A stretch of DNA of 64,000 nucleotides, taken from assembly GCF_025562715.2 (NCBI RefSeq), contig NZ_JAPFCC010000001.1, positions 3,821,501-3,885,500 of the forward strand, in the 5' to 3' direction. Shown one piece after another: positions 16,138 through 24,682 of the stretch. Both the position numbers and the translations under genes were made by a program. The stretch's first letter is position 1. The number at the start of each line of letters is the position of its first letter. The notes under the pieces are model-generated. The model ran no database searches, had not been told where the DNA came from, and saw nothing but the letters and a program-made list of their open reading frames with translations. This stretch comes from Endozoicomonas gorgoniicola. GTDB taxonomy: Bacteria; Pseudomonadota; Gammaproteobacteria; Pseudomonadales; Endozoicomonadaceae.

Positions 16138-17745
16138 TCACACGCTACTGGAAACGCTTTTTGCCGAAACCAGTTGCGAGTTTCTCAGCAGGCATTTACC
16201 ACCAATATAGACCTGTTCGATACCGTCCGGCTGAGCGTTATAACCGGCAAAGTCAGTCAGGTCCATCAGGCTCATCCAGTTAAACACAGTGATATCAGCC
16301 CGTTTACCTTCCAGCAGATAACCCCTGTCCCGCACACCGGCACGATCAGCCACCCCGCCCGTCATTTTGCGCACACAATGCTCCATTGACAGTGCGCCGG
16401 TATTGCGGGCAATTTGAAGGAACCTGGGAAACGCCGCCGCAGCCGATGGATTATGCACACCGGAAAGCGGTTCAGGTACAGCTCCGGAACCCAGCAGTGA
16501 ACAGGTATGCTCCATCAACTGCTGTACCATGCCGGCGCCATAGCGTTTGTAAACCATAACCCGGGCCTGACCATGACTTTTACTTAAAATATCCAGCAGC
16601 GTATTAAAGTGATTCTGTCTGGTTGCATTGGCAATCGTATCCAGACGCTCACCTTCGTACTGTTCATACTGGTCAGAAACAGCCGACACCAGCCTTATAT
16701 CATTGAAACTGAATCCTGACATGGAAAAGTTCATGGCCAATGCCAGTTTTAACCGATATCGCTGCACACTGGATTCCATCATCTGCTGCCAGTTCCCCAC
16801 AAACCATTGAGGCAACAGATTAATCAGTGACGTGGTTGCAACACTGTGGGGTGAAATATCAAACTGGATATCCACTCCGAGTTCGCAGGCCTGATGAATA
16901 CTGTCGAGGGCTGTATCAAAGGTGTACCACGACCGCCCCCCCAGAAAAGCAAGGTGTGAACACTGGAGTTTTACCCCGGTCTGGCGAGCCAGCATCACCA
17001 TTTCATCAATCGCCTTCAGGTTGTGCCGCCTCAGGGAAACGGGCGGGTAATAACCCGACAACGCCATCTGTGTCCGGCCAGTCACCCGTAGCAGCCTGTC
17101 GTATCGCTGGGCGAGCTGAGCCACAGCCAGCAACTCTTCCTTTGTGGCAAACATTCCGGGACGCTCACCTAATCCAATAGACAGACCTGCTGCACCATCC
17201 TGAAGGGATTCTTCCAGCAGACCCAGCAACTGTTGGCGCTCTTTCCCGTTCAGGGGACGATTGTCATAACCGGCAATAGATAAACGACAGCTACCATGTC
17301 CCGCCAGAGGAATCAGCTGGTGATGAATGTCCGGACTGAGATAATGTTGAAACTGCCGCAGGCCACCTGCTGGTTGTTCAATCTGTCCTATATCAAAGGG
17401 TGGTTGATTCAGTAATGGCTGGTGTGAGCTGTTAGCTGCAATCGGAAACGGGCTGTATCCTCCCTGCCCGGTGACAAAGCTGGTGACTCCCTGCCGGGTA
17501 AAGCCTTCAAAATAAACCGCACCGCCGAAACCGGCATAAAAATCCATGTTTGAGTTGATATCAATAAAGCCCGGAGCCACAACAAGACCATGGCAGTCTA
17601 TCCTGGGAGTACTATCTTTCGGAGCGGTGATGCCCCGTTGTACCTGTTGAATCACTCCGTTTTCAACCAGCAGCTCACCCTGAAAGGCGTCCTGACCGGT
17701 GCCGTCGCAAATCATTCCACCGGTTAGAATAAAACGATCCGACAT
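16138..17745 (-). CDS. D-aminoacylase-like amidohydrolase with altered metal site
   Basis: A 535-residue member of the N-acyl-D-amino-acid deacylase branch of amidohydrolases. The start ATG has GGAG upstream. The beta-sandwich start LTGGMICDGTG, the barrel entry VVAPGFID, the strand SHLAFLG and the C-terminal KRADITVFNW are conserved. At the first metal motif, where the family has DxHxHxD, this protein reads DINSNMD, so both His are replaced by Asn64 and Asn66. The family zinc ligands are therefore incomplete and activity is doubtful. The gene is full length with no frameshift, so the change may be adaptive. It is divergent from the zinc operon. Confidence 0.75.
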   Translation of the reverse strand: MSDRFILTGGMICDGTGQDAFQGELLVENGVIQQVQRGITAPKDSTPRIDCHGLVVAPGFIDINSNMDFYAGFGGAVYFEGFTRQGVTSFVTGQGGYSPFPIAANSSHQPLLNQPPFDIGQIEQPAGGLRQFQHYLSPDIHHQLIPLAGHGSCRLSIAGYDNRPLNGKERQQLLGLLEESLQDGAAGLSIGLGERPGMFATKEELLAVAQLAQRYDRLLRVTGRTQMALSGYYPPVSLRRHNLKAIDEMVMLARQTGVKLQCSHLAFLGGRSWYTFDTALDSIHQACELGVDIQFDISPHSVATTSLINLLPQWFVGNWQQMMESSVQRYRLKLALAMNFSMSGFSFNDIRLVSAVSDQYEQYEGERLDTIANATRQNHFNTLLDILSKSHGQARVMVYKRYGAGMVQQLMEHTCSLLGSGAVPEPLSGVHNPSAAAAFPRFLQIARNTGALSMEHCVRKMTGGVADRAGVRDRGYLLEGKRADITVFNWMSLMDLTDFAGYNAQPDGIEQVYIGGKCLLRNSQLVSAKSVSSSV

Positions 17746-17917
17746 AACGCTCTCCATGCGGTTTTATTATTGTTACGGAGGTAATCACCTACCTATACCC
17801 TACCCTATGCCCACCATCTGACCAACTGCTTTGTCCGTTTTTCACGGTTTTGCTCGCAGGCTCAGCCCAGAACCAACCACGAGAGGACAATGCAGCTAAC
17901 TACGCCTCCCTACCTAT

Positions 17918-17944
17918 AAAAATAGTTATAATGTAACTATTTTT
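17918..17944. promoter_or_regulatory. Predicted Zur-binding palindrome
   Basis: AAAAATAGTTA and TAACTATTTTT are perfect 11-base inverted repeats separated by TAATG. The core GTTATAATGTAAC matches the gammaproteobacterial Zur box, which centres on GTTATAATATAAC. It lies about 60 bases before the first gene of the zinc operon. Zur with zinc would repress, and zinc shortage would release. It could also affect the divergent amidohydrolase gene. Confidence 0.85.
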
Positions 17945-18006
17945 TATGACAAAATAGCCACCCTGATTGAAAGAGCGTCATCAACTGTTTGTCAGTGGAA
18001 CACCCC

Positions 18007-18390
18007 ATGAACTTCTCAATAGCCAACATTCTGAGACGGGTGCAGCGTCATACCGCTGTTGTCTGGCTATTGATGTGTATTTACATCACGGGTGCCAGCT
18101 ACGCCAACATTCATATTCATAAAGCACCGGCTGACACAGCCGGGAGTTTTAATGAGGCACTGCATCAGTTTTATCAGGCACTGGAGCATGATGACCATCA
18201 CCATCATCACTTGGACAATGATGCTCACGACTGTTCCGCCTGTAAATTTCAGTTCAGCCATCCCATACCGGAATCAACCCGAACGGCAACGATTCAGAAA
18301 GCTGAAATCTCTTTAACAACCCGAACTGTTCGCTGTTTTTACCGCAAAACCCCCACCAAACGACTGACCCGCGCACCACCTGTTGTCTGA
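18007..18390 (+). CDS. His-rich membrane-anchored protein, DUF2946-like
   Basis: A 127-residue protein beginning MNFSIANILR. One hydrophobic helix at about 23-40 is followed by a polar domain. That domain has a run of His (DDHHHHHLDNDAHD) next to a CSAC motif, both plausible zinc ligands. The C-terminal RAPP ending and the Cys pair resemble DUF2946 proteins, which are often found in metal-homeostasis loci. An upstream TTG in frame is possible, but the ATG is preferred. It is the first gene after the Zur box, with zrgA 59 bases downstream, so it probably belongs to the same regulon and may hand zinc on or sense it. Confidence 0.65.
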   Translation: MNFSIANILRRVQRHTAVVWLLMCIYITGASYANIHIHKAPADTAGSFNEALHQFYQALEHDDHHHHHLDNDAHDCSACKFQFSHPIPESTRTATIQKAEISLTTRTVRCFYRKTPTKRLTRAPPVV

Positions 18391-18449
18391 TACAGACAAA
18401 CCTTTTTTAAACTTTTTATACGACAGTATTTTTATAACAGGATTTGGTT

Positions 18450-19190
18450 ATGCGTTTTCCAATTCGTATGGTAGCTGTAGCTGCATGCACTCTGGGTGTT
18501 TCCGGTGCCGTTATGGCACATAGTCATCATCAAGATAGTCATCATCAAGATAGTCATCACCAAGACAGCCATCATCAAAATAGTCATCACCACGATAACC
18601 ATCACCATGGCGACCACCACGACCATGGTAATGTGCGCCACGCCGGCGCCCATGTTCACGGCCAGGGTGAACTGAACTTTGCGACAGAGGGTTCAGAACT
18701 CCACATGGAGCTGATGGTACCTGCCCATGACATTCTGGGGTTTGAAACCATCACGACCCATGCGCAAAAAAAGCAACTGAATGACGCTCTGGCAATACTG
18801 AAATCTGAAGCCATCTGGTCATTGTCTGATGCTGCACAATGCCAGCTGATCAGCGCCCATGCCAGCCCAACCAAAGAGGTTCATGTTAAGGAAGAACATG
18901 ATCATGGGGATGACCACAAAGATCATAAACACCACAGTGATCATAAAAATGGACACGACCATGACCATGACCATGACCATGACTGTGACCACGATCATGA
19001 TCATGACGGACATATGGACATTTCTGCTTCTTATGTTTTCCAGTGCAAACAGGTAAACCAGCTGAACCAGCTCTCGACCACATTGTTTGAAGCGTTCCCT
19101 CGCAGCGAGCGGATTCGTGTGCAGGGCTTTACCCAGAGTGGCCAGCTGTCCGAAACCATGACGCCAGCACAGCCACAGGTACGTTTCTGA
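18450..19190 (+). CDS. zrgA: His-rich periplasmic zinc-binding protein (DUF2796)
   Basis: A 246-residue secreted protein, signal peptide ending VMAHS. Two His/Asp-rich zones exist: DSHHQ repeats at about 23-55 and a (DH)n stretch at about 150-195. The family core (HVHGQGELNFATEGSELHMELMVPAHDILGFE) is that of DUF2796 proteins such as Vibrio ZrgA. Those are zinc-repressed and linked to zinc uptake. An AGGA site precedes this ATG; an in-frame TTG two codons earlier is less likely. ABC transporter genes follow at once, as in the Vibrio zrg locus. The His tracts would bind several zinc ions in the periplasm. Confidence 0.85.
   Translation: MRFPIRMVAVAACTLGVSGAVMAHSHHQDSHHQDSHHQDSHHQNSHHHDNHHHGDHHDHGNVRHAGAHVHGQGELNFATEGSELHMELMVPAHDILGFETITTHAQKKQLNDALAILKSEAIWSLSDAAQCQLISAHASPTKEVHVKEEHDHGDDHKDHKHHSDHKNGHDHDHDHDHDCDHDHDHDGHMDISASYVFQCKQVNQLNQLSTTLFEAFPRSERIRVQGFTQSGQLSETMTPAQPQVRF
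18522..18596 (+). repeat. 15-bp tandem repeat in zrgA, five units
   Basis: Five units based on AGTCATCATCAAGAT run without interruption and encode the DSHHQ block. Units 1 and 2 are identical; later units differ by one to four bases. In-frame gain or loss of units would change the number of His residues without breaking the gene. Confidence 0.9.
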
Positions 19191-19191
19191 T

Positions 19192-19923
19192 ATGACTGAT
19201 TCCCGTTCACCGGTTATTGAACTGGATCAGGTTCAGTTCAGTTGGAAGCAGGGCTCGACGGTTCTGGATATCAGCAAACTGACGGTTTGCCAGGGCGAGA
19301 AGGTTTTTATCCGGGGGCCTTCAGGTTCTGGAAAAACCACGTTACTGGGCCTTTTGGGTGGCGTACTCGTGCCTGAGCGGGGATCAGTCAATGTGCTGGG
19401 AACAAACCTCTGTGGTTTGTCCCCGGCGCAGCGGGATCATTTCCGCGCCAACCATATTGGTTTTATTTTCCAGATGTTCAACCTGATTCCTTACCTGTCT
19501 CTGATCGAAAACGTCACTCTGCCGCTGGGTTTTTCCAGGCAGCGTCAACAACAGGTTGAACAGTCAGGTACTGATGCCCGTCAGGAGGCTTTACGTCTGC
19601 TGTCGCATCTTGGACTGAACGACCACGAACAACTACGAAACAGCGTCACAGAACTGAGTATCGGCCAGCAGCAGCGTGTTGCTGCCGCCCGGGCCATGAT
19701 CGGCAGACCCGGTATAGTGATTGCCGATGAGCCAACCTCGGCTCTCGATACCGATACCCGCGAAGCATTTATTCAGCTGTTGTTTGAAGAGTGTCAGGCA
19801 GCGGATAACACACTGGTGTTTGTCAGCCACGACCCGACTCTGGAAAAACTGTTTGACCGCACCATTTCCCTGCATGAAATCAACAAAGCCAGCACAGACT
19901 TCAGATCGGGAGACACGTTATGA
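19192..19923 (+). CDS. zrgB: ABC transporter ATP-binding protein of the zinc operon
   Basis: A 243-residue LolD/MacB-type ATPase. Walker A is GPSGSGKTT (residues 42-50), the Q-loop lies at FIFQMFNLIPYLSL, the signature reads LSIGQQQRVAAARA, and Walker B is IVIADEPTSALD followed by the switch His in FVSHD. It starts one base after the zrgA stop and its last four bases overlap the next gene, so translation is probably coupled. The partner is an FtsX-type permease, suggesting lipoprotein-style or mechanotransmission transport rather than classical import; the link to zinc comes from the locus and the Zur box. Confidence 0.9.
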   Translation: MTDSRSPVIELDQVQFSWKQGSTVLDISKLTVCQGEKVFIRGPSGSGKTTLLGLLGGVLVPERGSVNVLGTNLCGLSPAQRDHFRANHIGFIFQMFNLIPYLSLIENVTLPLGFSRQRQQQVEQSGTDARQEALRLLSHLGLNDHEQLRNSVTELSIGQQQRVAAARAMIGRPGIVIADEPTSALDTDTREAFIQLLFEECQAADNTLVFVSHDPTLEKLFDRTISLHEINKASTDFRSGDTL

Positions 19924-21182
19924 ACAGTGCCAGTCTGGCCCTGAAGAGTCTGGGCAATCGTAAAACCACTGCGATACTGACCATTTTTTCCATCGCCGTC
20001 AGTGTTGCCCTGTTACTGGGTGTTGAGCGGGTAAGGGTTGAGGCAAAAAACAGCTTCACCAGCACCATCTCCGGCACCGACCTGATTGTCGGCGCTCGCA
20101 GCAGCTCTATCAACCTGTTGTTGTATTCGGTGTTTCACATTGGTAACGCCACCAACAACATCACCTGGCAGACCTATGAAGAGTTATCTGCCAACCCTGC
20201 TGTCTCATGGACGGTTCCTATTGCGCTGGGCGACTCCCATCAGGGCTATCGGGTCGTCGGCACTACTCAGGGGATGTTTGACCACTACCGTTACGCCAAT
20301 GATCAACCGCTGTCGTTCAAAGCCGGGAAGAGCTTTGACGACCTGTACGACGCAGTCATCGGTGCAGAAATTGCGCTGGCACTGGGTTATTCGGTAGGAC
20401 AGCCCATTACCCTCAGCCACGGCGTGGAAGCAGCTTCTTTACAGGAACACGACGACAAGCCGTTTATCATCACCGGCATTCTGGAACCGACCGGAACACC
20501 CATGGACCGGGTGATTATGATTTCGCTGGAAGGTATCGAAGCCCTGCATATTGACTGGGCGAATGGTGCTCCGCCGATACCCGGTTTCAATGTATCCGCA
20601 GACAGCGCCCGACAAATGAACCTGCAGCCTTCCAGCATTACGGCCTATTTTGTCGGTCTGAAATCCAGAGTCGCAGCCTTCCGCTACCAGCGCATGATCA
20701 ATGACTATCGTCAGGAAGCGTTATCCGCCATATTGCCCGGCGTAGCCCTGCAGGAGTTGTGGCGTCTGATCGGGTCAGCAGAAAAAGCCCTGCTTGTGGT
20801 TTCCATTATGGTGGTACTGGCGGGACTGATTGGCATGTTGACCACCATTCTGACTTCCCTCAACGAAAGACGACGGGAAATGGCTATCCTGCGATCTGTT
20901 GGTGCCCGTCCCGGGCATATCTTTGCATTGATGGTCAGTGAGTCGCTGATTTATGCCATTGCCGGAACAGCACTTGGCTTTGCCTTGCAATATGGTCTGC
21001 TGTTTGCGCTACAACCCTCATTGCAACAGTACTTTGGCTTTTATCTGGCGATCACAGCACCGGGCACAGTAGAGTGGTTAATTGCGGGCCTGGTTGTGTG
21101 CAGTGCGACGGTTCTGGGCGTGATCCCCGCCTGGCGCGCTTACAGAAACTCGCTGGCGGATGGTCTGACCGTCCGGCTTTGA
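19920..21182 (+). CDS. zrgC: FtsX/MacB-type ABC permease of the zinc operon
   Basis: A 420-residue permease with the usual MacB-like plan: one N-terminal helix (about 17-37), a large periplasmic domain (about 40-285), and three C-terminal helices near 290-315, 335-365 and 385-410. The segment LNERRREMAILRSVGARPG between helices 2 and 3 is the conserved coupling region that contacts the ATPase. The ATG overlaps the zrgB stop by four bases. The product matches the ZrgC position in the Vibrio zinc locus. It probably works with the periplasmic His-rich ZrgA. Confidence 0.9.
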   Translation: MNSASLALKSLGNRKTTAILTIFSIAVSVALLLGVERVRVEAKNSFTSTISGTDLIVGARSSSINLLLYSVFHIGNATNNITWQTYEELSANPAVSWTVPIALGDSHQGYRVVGTTQGMFDHYRYANDQPLSFKAGKSFDDLYDAVIGAEIALALGYSVGQPITLSHGVEAASLQEHDDKPFIITGILEPTGTPMDRVIMISLEGIEALHIDWANGAPPIPGFNVSADSARQMNLQPSSITAYFVGLKSRVAAFRYQRMINDYRQEALSAILPGVALQELWRLIGSAEKALLVVSIMVVLAGLIGMLTTILTSLNERRREMAILRSVGARPGHIFALMVSESLIYAIAGTALGFALQYGLLFALQPSLQQYFGFYLAITAPGTVEWLIAGLVVCSATVLGVIPAWRAYRNSLADGLTVRL

Positions 21183-21200
21183 TACAGGAATAAAGGAACA

Positions 21201-21761
21201 ATGAAAAAAGGGTTACTCCTTCTGGTTCTGGTTTTGTCAGCCACTTTGTCGGTGGGCGAGTCTCTGGCAAACCCGGTGGACACCAGCAAAACGCAGGCTG
21301 CAGACAAGTCGCCAAAAGCTGAATCAAAAGCAGAAGTACACGAGTTTGACTGGGGCGACCTGATGCCGGAGCCGGATCCGAAGGTGGTGGAAGACTTCCA
21401 GAAGGGCAAGATGGATCGTGATGCCGTTATCGCCTATCTGGACACGCTGGGCAACAAATCTGTTGCCAGCATGGATAAAGCCTATGGCAAAATGCCTGGC
21501 TTTCTGGTGCCTCTGAATATGGACAGAAACCAGAAAGCAACTGAGCTGTTGCTGGTTCCGTCTATGGGTGCCTGTATTCATGTGCCACCACCGCCGCCTA
21601 ATCAGACCATTTACATTAAATTAGACGAGGGCATCAAAGTAACCGATGCAGGTTATACCCCTTACTGGGTGACGGGTACGATCATTGTTGAAAAAAACAC
21701 CTCGGAGTACACCGACACCCTGTATTCCATTAAAGTAGAATCGATTAAAGAGTACTTCTAA
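21201..21761 (+). CDS. zrgD: DUF3299 secreted protein of the zinc operon
   Basis: A 186-residue exported protein with a signal peptide at 1-23, AAGGAA before the ATG, and a charged Lys/Ala linker to about residue 45. The DUF3299 core follows: FDWGDLMP, GFLVPLNM, then LLLVPSMGACIHVPPPPPNQ, whose single Cys, His and proline run are the family hallmark. DUF3299 genes accompany DUF2796 and ABC genes in zinc-regulated loci. It begins 18 bases after the permease stop and is the last gene of the rightward operon; the next gene converges on it. The precise role is unknown. Confidence 0.85.
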   Translation: MKKGLLLLVLVLSATLSVGESLANPVDTSKTQAADKSPKAESKAEVHEFDWGDLMPEPDPKVVEDFQKGKMDRDAVIAYLDTLGNKSVASMDKAYGKMPGFLVPLNMDRNQKATELLLVPSMGACIHVPPPPPNQTIYIKLDEGIKVTDAGYTPYWVTGTIIVEKNTSEYTDTLYSIKVESIKEYF

Positions 21762-21792
21762 AGAGTGCTTCTGACGCGACAGGGGGCTGAGA

Positions 21793-22563
21793 TCAGTCCC
21801 CTGCAAAAAATGCCTGCATAATATCCATCGCCTCTTTGGAGCGCAGCTGCTTGGCGAATATCATGCCTTCTTCACCAATTCTGTGTTCCACGGGATCGTA
21901 TTCACGTTTTTTCAGCAGCCTGCGGGTTAGTCGTAATGCCTCCCTTGGTTGCTGTGCCAGCTTGTTAACCTGCTCCACTGCTCTTTGCGTAACAGCATCA
22001 CCATCGGGCAGGGCTTGATTGGCAATGCCGTAGCTCGCTGCTTTTCGGCCATCGAAAAAATCGCCCAGCATGAGCAGTTCGGCAGCTCTCTGATGTCCCA
22101 TGATATTAGGCAGAAGTACGCTGGATGCCGCTTCCGGCACAAGTCCAAGGTTCACAAAAGGCAGACGACAGCGGGTGTTTTCACCGATATAGACCAGATC
22201 ACAGTGCAGCAGCATGGTAATACCAATGCCCACGGCCACACCGTTCACCGCAGCCACCAGTGGTTTTTCAAAATCAATCAGCTGCCGGAGAAACAACATG
22301 ACCGGCGCATTATTGCCCAGCTCAGACTGCATAAAATCAGCCAGATCATTGCCTGCCGTAAAGCAGTCGTTACTGCCAGTCACCAGCACAGCGTACACCG
22401 ACTCCTCAGCGGCCGCGTAAGCCAGCGCAGAGGTTATGGCTTTGTACATGTCGCCACTCAGGGCGTTCTTTTTCTCAGCCCGGTTAAGCGTGATGGTTAA
22501 AACACGCTCTTGCTGCTTCAGCAGAACATGGTCAGATTGGAATACGCCTTCCACTTTATCCAC
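21793..22563 (-). CDS. Enoyl-CoA hydratase/isomerase family protein
   Basis: A 256-residue crotonase-fold protein. The N-terminal TITLNRAEKKNALSGDMY carries the CoA-binding Ala-Leu turn. The oxyanion-hole region reads FTAGNDLADFM, and the second is VAAVNGVAVGIGITMLLHCD. The acid residue expected in true hydratases near GLVPEA is present as Glu in PEAASS, as in many isomerases of this family. The substrate cannot be told from sequence. It converges with the zinc operon and is not beside other fatty-acid genes, so it may be a general acyl-CoA enzyme. Confidence 0.9.
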   Translation of the reverse strand: MDKVEGVFQSDHVLLKQQERVLTITLNRAEKKNALSGDMYKAITSALAYAAAEESVYAVLVTGSNDCFTAGNDLADFMQSELGNNAPVMLFLRQLIDFEKPLVAAVNGVAVGIGITMLLHCDLVYIGENTRCRLPFVNLGLVPEAASSVLLPNIMGHQRAAELLMLGDFFDGRKAASYGIANQALPDGDAVTQRAVEQVNKLAQQPREALRLTRRLLKKREYDPVEHRIGEEGMIFAKQLRSKEAMDIMQAFFAGD

Positions 22564-22809
22564 CTTATTATATTGTTAGTGTCGTATGCCCGAGGTCTGA
22601 AAATCATACTAGAGCCGGGGCTAATAGTCAGCCATACAAAACCTTCTAAAATTGGCGTCAAAGAATATCGAAGCGAATGATCAGTCAAATAAGAACGACT
22701 GCTGTATGTAATCGTGGGAATTATGCTGTAACATTGAGCGCCATAAATTTAGTGAAATACCTTATTTTCGCCTTTGTTCTCACCTATAAGGTAGAGGCAA
22801 AAGCAACTC

Positions 22810-22868
22810 TATAAACGACGCCAATAAGCGTTTATAGTCGTACAGAATGATTCTCGTTGCACGAGAAT
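22810..22868 (+). promoter_or_regulatory. Two adjacent perfect stem-loops upstream of gldA
   Basis: The 349-base gap before gldA has TATAAACG paired with CGTTTATA (22810-22836), then ATTCTCGT paired with ACGAGAAT around TGC (22850-22868). The second ends 44 bases before the ATG. They could be operators or leader-RNA structures; neither has a T-run. The rest of the gap shows no open frame worth calling. Confidence 0.5.
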
Positions 22869-22912
22869 AGCTAAGTGCTGCCTGTGCGATTTCTGAAATT
22901 AAGGAGTCAACC

Positions 22913-24001
22913 ATGGATAAGATTATCATTGCTCCCGGAAAATACATCCAGGGTGCCGGTGTTCTTGCCAGGATTTCTGATTACGTAAAAAACTTTGGTA
23001 GCAAGCCAGTGGCTATTGCTGATGCGCTTGTCACTGAGGTGGTTGGAGGCCGTGTCAGTAGCAGCTTTTCAGCTAACAACAGTGAGCTGGTTTTTGAAAC
23101 ATTCAATGGCGAGTGCTCCCGGCAGGAAATCGAGCGTCTGCAGGGCGTCTGCCAGACAGCCGGTGCAGATGTGCTTTTGGGTATAGGTGGCGGCAAAGTA
23201 CTTGATACTGCCAAAGCTGTTGCCTATTACTGCAAGCTCCCTGTGGTTGTGGTGCCAACCATAGCATCCACAGACGCCCCGACCAGTGCATTGTCTGTTA
23301 TTTACACACCGGAAGGTGAGTTCAGCGAGTATTTACTGCTGCCCAAAAACCCGGACATGGTCATGGTTGATACGCAGATTGTTGCCAATGCCCCTTCCCA
23401 CTTGCTGGTTTCCGGTATGGGCGATGCACTGTCCACCTGGTTTGAAGCCCGGGCAAATGTGGCAGCATCCCGGAACGCGACTATGGCAGGCGGGGCTCCT
23501 ACCCTGGCAGCACAGACTCTGGCCAGACTGTGTTACGAAACACTACTGGCAGATGGCCTGAAAGCTAAGCTGGCCGTTGAAAACGGTGTTTGCACCCAAG
23601 CCGTTGAGAATATTATTGAAGCTAATACCCTGCTTAGTGGTCTCGGTTTTGAATCCAGCGGGATAGCCGGAGCCCACGCTATTCATAACGGCCTGACCCG
23701 GTTGGAAGAAACTCACTCTATGCAGCATGGAGAGAAGGTAGCATTCGGTACCCTGACTCAGCTGGTTCTGGAAAATGCACCGCTGCCTGAAATTCAGGAA
23801 GTCATTGATTTCTGTCGTTCAGTTGGGCTGCCTACCTGTCTGGCTGACCTGGGGGTAACGGACGTAACGAGAGAAAAACTGATGCCGGTGGCGGAAGCAG
23901 CCAGCGTAGAAGGCGAAACCATTCATAACTTGCCTTTCGAAGTGACTGCAGAAGCGGTTCTGGCGGCTTTGTTAACTGCTGACAAGCTGGGCTCTCGATA
24001 A
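22913..24001 (+). CDS. gldA: Glycerol dehydrogenase
   Basis: A 362-residue iron/zinc-type alcohol dehydrogenase of the GldA branch, oxidising glycerol to dihydroxyacetone with NAD. The start has AAGGAG upstream. The dinucleotide loop GIGGGKVLDTAKA is at about residue 93, VVPTIASTDAPTSALSVIY follows, and metal ligands are Asp in GMGDALS, His in GAHAIHNGL and His in HGEKVAFG. All three are present. It is followed by an SCP2-fold protein in the same direction, with about 100 bases between. Two stem-loops upstream suggest regulated expression. Confidence 0.93.
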   Translation: MDKIIIAPGKYIQGAGVLARISDYVKNFGSKPVAIADALVTEVVGGRVSSSFSANNSELVFETFNGECSRQEIERLQGVCQTAGADVLLGIGGGKVLDTAKAVAYYCKLPVVVVPTIASTDAPTSALSVIYTPEGEFSEYLLLPKNPDMVMVDTQIVANAPSHLLVSGMGDALSTWFEARANVAASRNATMAGGAPTLAAQTLARLCYETLLADGLKAKLAVENGVCTQAVENIIEANTLLSGLGFESSGIAGAHAIHNGLTRLEETHSMQHGEKVAFGTLTQLVLENAPLPEIQEVIDFCRSVGLPTCLADLGVTDVTREKLMPVAEAASVEGETIHNLPFEVTAEAVLAALLTADKLGSR

Positions 24002-24103
24002 TTTAACAGGTTCCCGATAACTCTGCTCAAGAGCAGAAACAAATGTCCCCGGCATTTTATGGCAATGTCAGGGGGCGACAATAACAACAACGGAGAAATA
24101 GTA

Positions 24104-24418
24104 ATGGCAGATATGAAGCAAGTCCTCAGCGACCTGTCCGGGCGTTTTGATACCGATGCAGCCGCTGGCCTTAACGTTGTCTTCCAGTTCGATATCACTG
24201 ATGGTGATCCATTTCATATCGACGTTAACGACGGCACTTTTGCCGTCGTTGAAGGCACCAGTGATAACCCGGGCGTCAGCCTGATTGCTGATTCCGACAC
24301 CTTTGTCGGCATCATGACCGGCGAAATAAATGGCATGCAGGCCTTTATGACCGGCAAGCTGCGCACCGAAGGCAATATGATGCTCGCCAGCAAACTGGGT
24401 GAGCTGTTCAAGCAGTAG
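24104..24418 (+). CDS. SCP2 sterol-carrier domain protein
   Basis: A 104-residue single-domain SCP2 protein: FQFDITDGDPFHIDVNDGTFAVVEG, then a hydrophobic-pocket half with DTFVGIMTGEINGMQAFMTGKLRTEGN and the closing helix ASKLGELFK. SCP2 domains bind lipids or fatty acyl-CoA in the cytoplasm. The start is the ATG with GGAG upstream; the frame extends 15 codons earlier through an Asn-rich stretch that is not family-like. It lies downstream of gldA and ends at a strong terminator, so the two may form one transcript. Confidence 0.9.
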   Translation: MADMKQVLSDLSGRFDTDAAAGLNVVFQFDITDGDPFHIDVNDGTFAVVEGTSDNPGVSLIADSDTFVGIMTGEINGMQAFMTGKLRTEGNMMLASKLGELFKQ

Positions 24419-24453
24419 AATCGCTCACTACTTCCAGCTCATCACAACAGAAC

Positions 24454-24506
24454 ACTCTCAGTCAGTCATGTGACTGCTGCTCATGGCTGATTGAGAGTTC
24501 CTTTTT
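24454..24506 (+). terminator. Rho-independent terminator after the SCP2 gene
   Basis: ACTCTCAGTCAG and CTGATTGAGAGT pair at 11 of 12 positions, followed by TCCTTTTT. It begins 36 bases after the stop codon. Confidence 0.85.
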
Positions 24507-24513
24507 ACTCCCG

Positions 24514-24576
24514 CTGCAATACCTGCACACCTACCTGCAATACCTGCACACCTACCTGCAATACCTGCACACTTAA
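24514..24576 (+). repeat. 21-bp tandem repeat, three copies
   Basis: Three copies of a unit beginning CTGCAATACCTGCACAC follow directly after the terminator. The first two are identical; the third differs in its last bases. Within each unit the shorter ACCTGCA recurs. It is non-coding and lies before the tandem secreted paralogues. Confidence 0.9.
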
Positions 24577-24682
24577 CTGCCATCGAAAAAGTCACCCGCC
24601 AATATAAATTGAACTATATTTCTTCATTGTTCGTATTCACAATCGGATTTGGAAAAATGCTCAGATCCACAAGTTCAGTTCA

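Noticed and set aside
18819..19083. Open frames on both strands rich in Met, Val or His inside zrgA
   Set aside because: They are by-products of the CATGAC repeat tract read in other frames.
24514..24576. CRISPR or iteron array
   Set aside because: Only three 21-bp units without spacers, no replication gene next to them.
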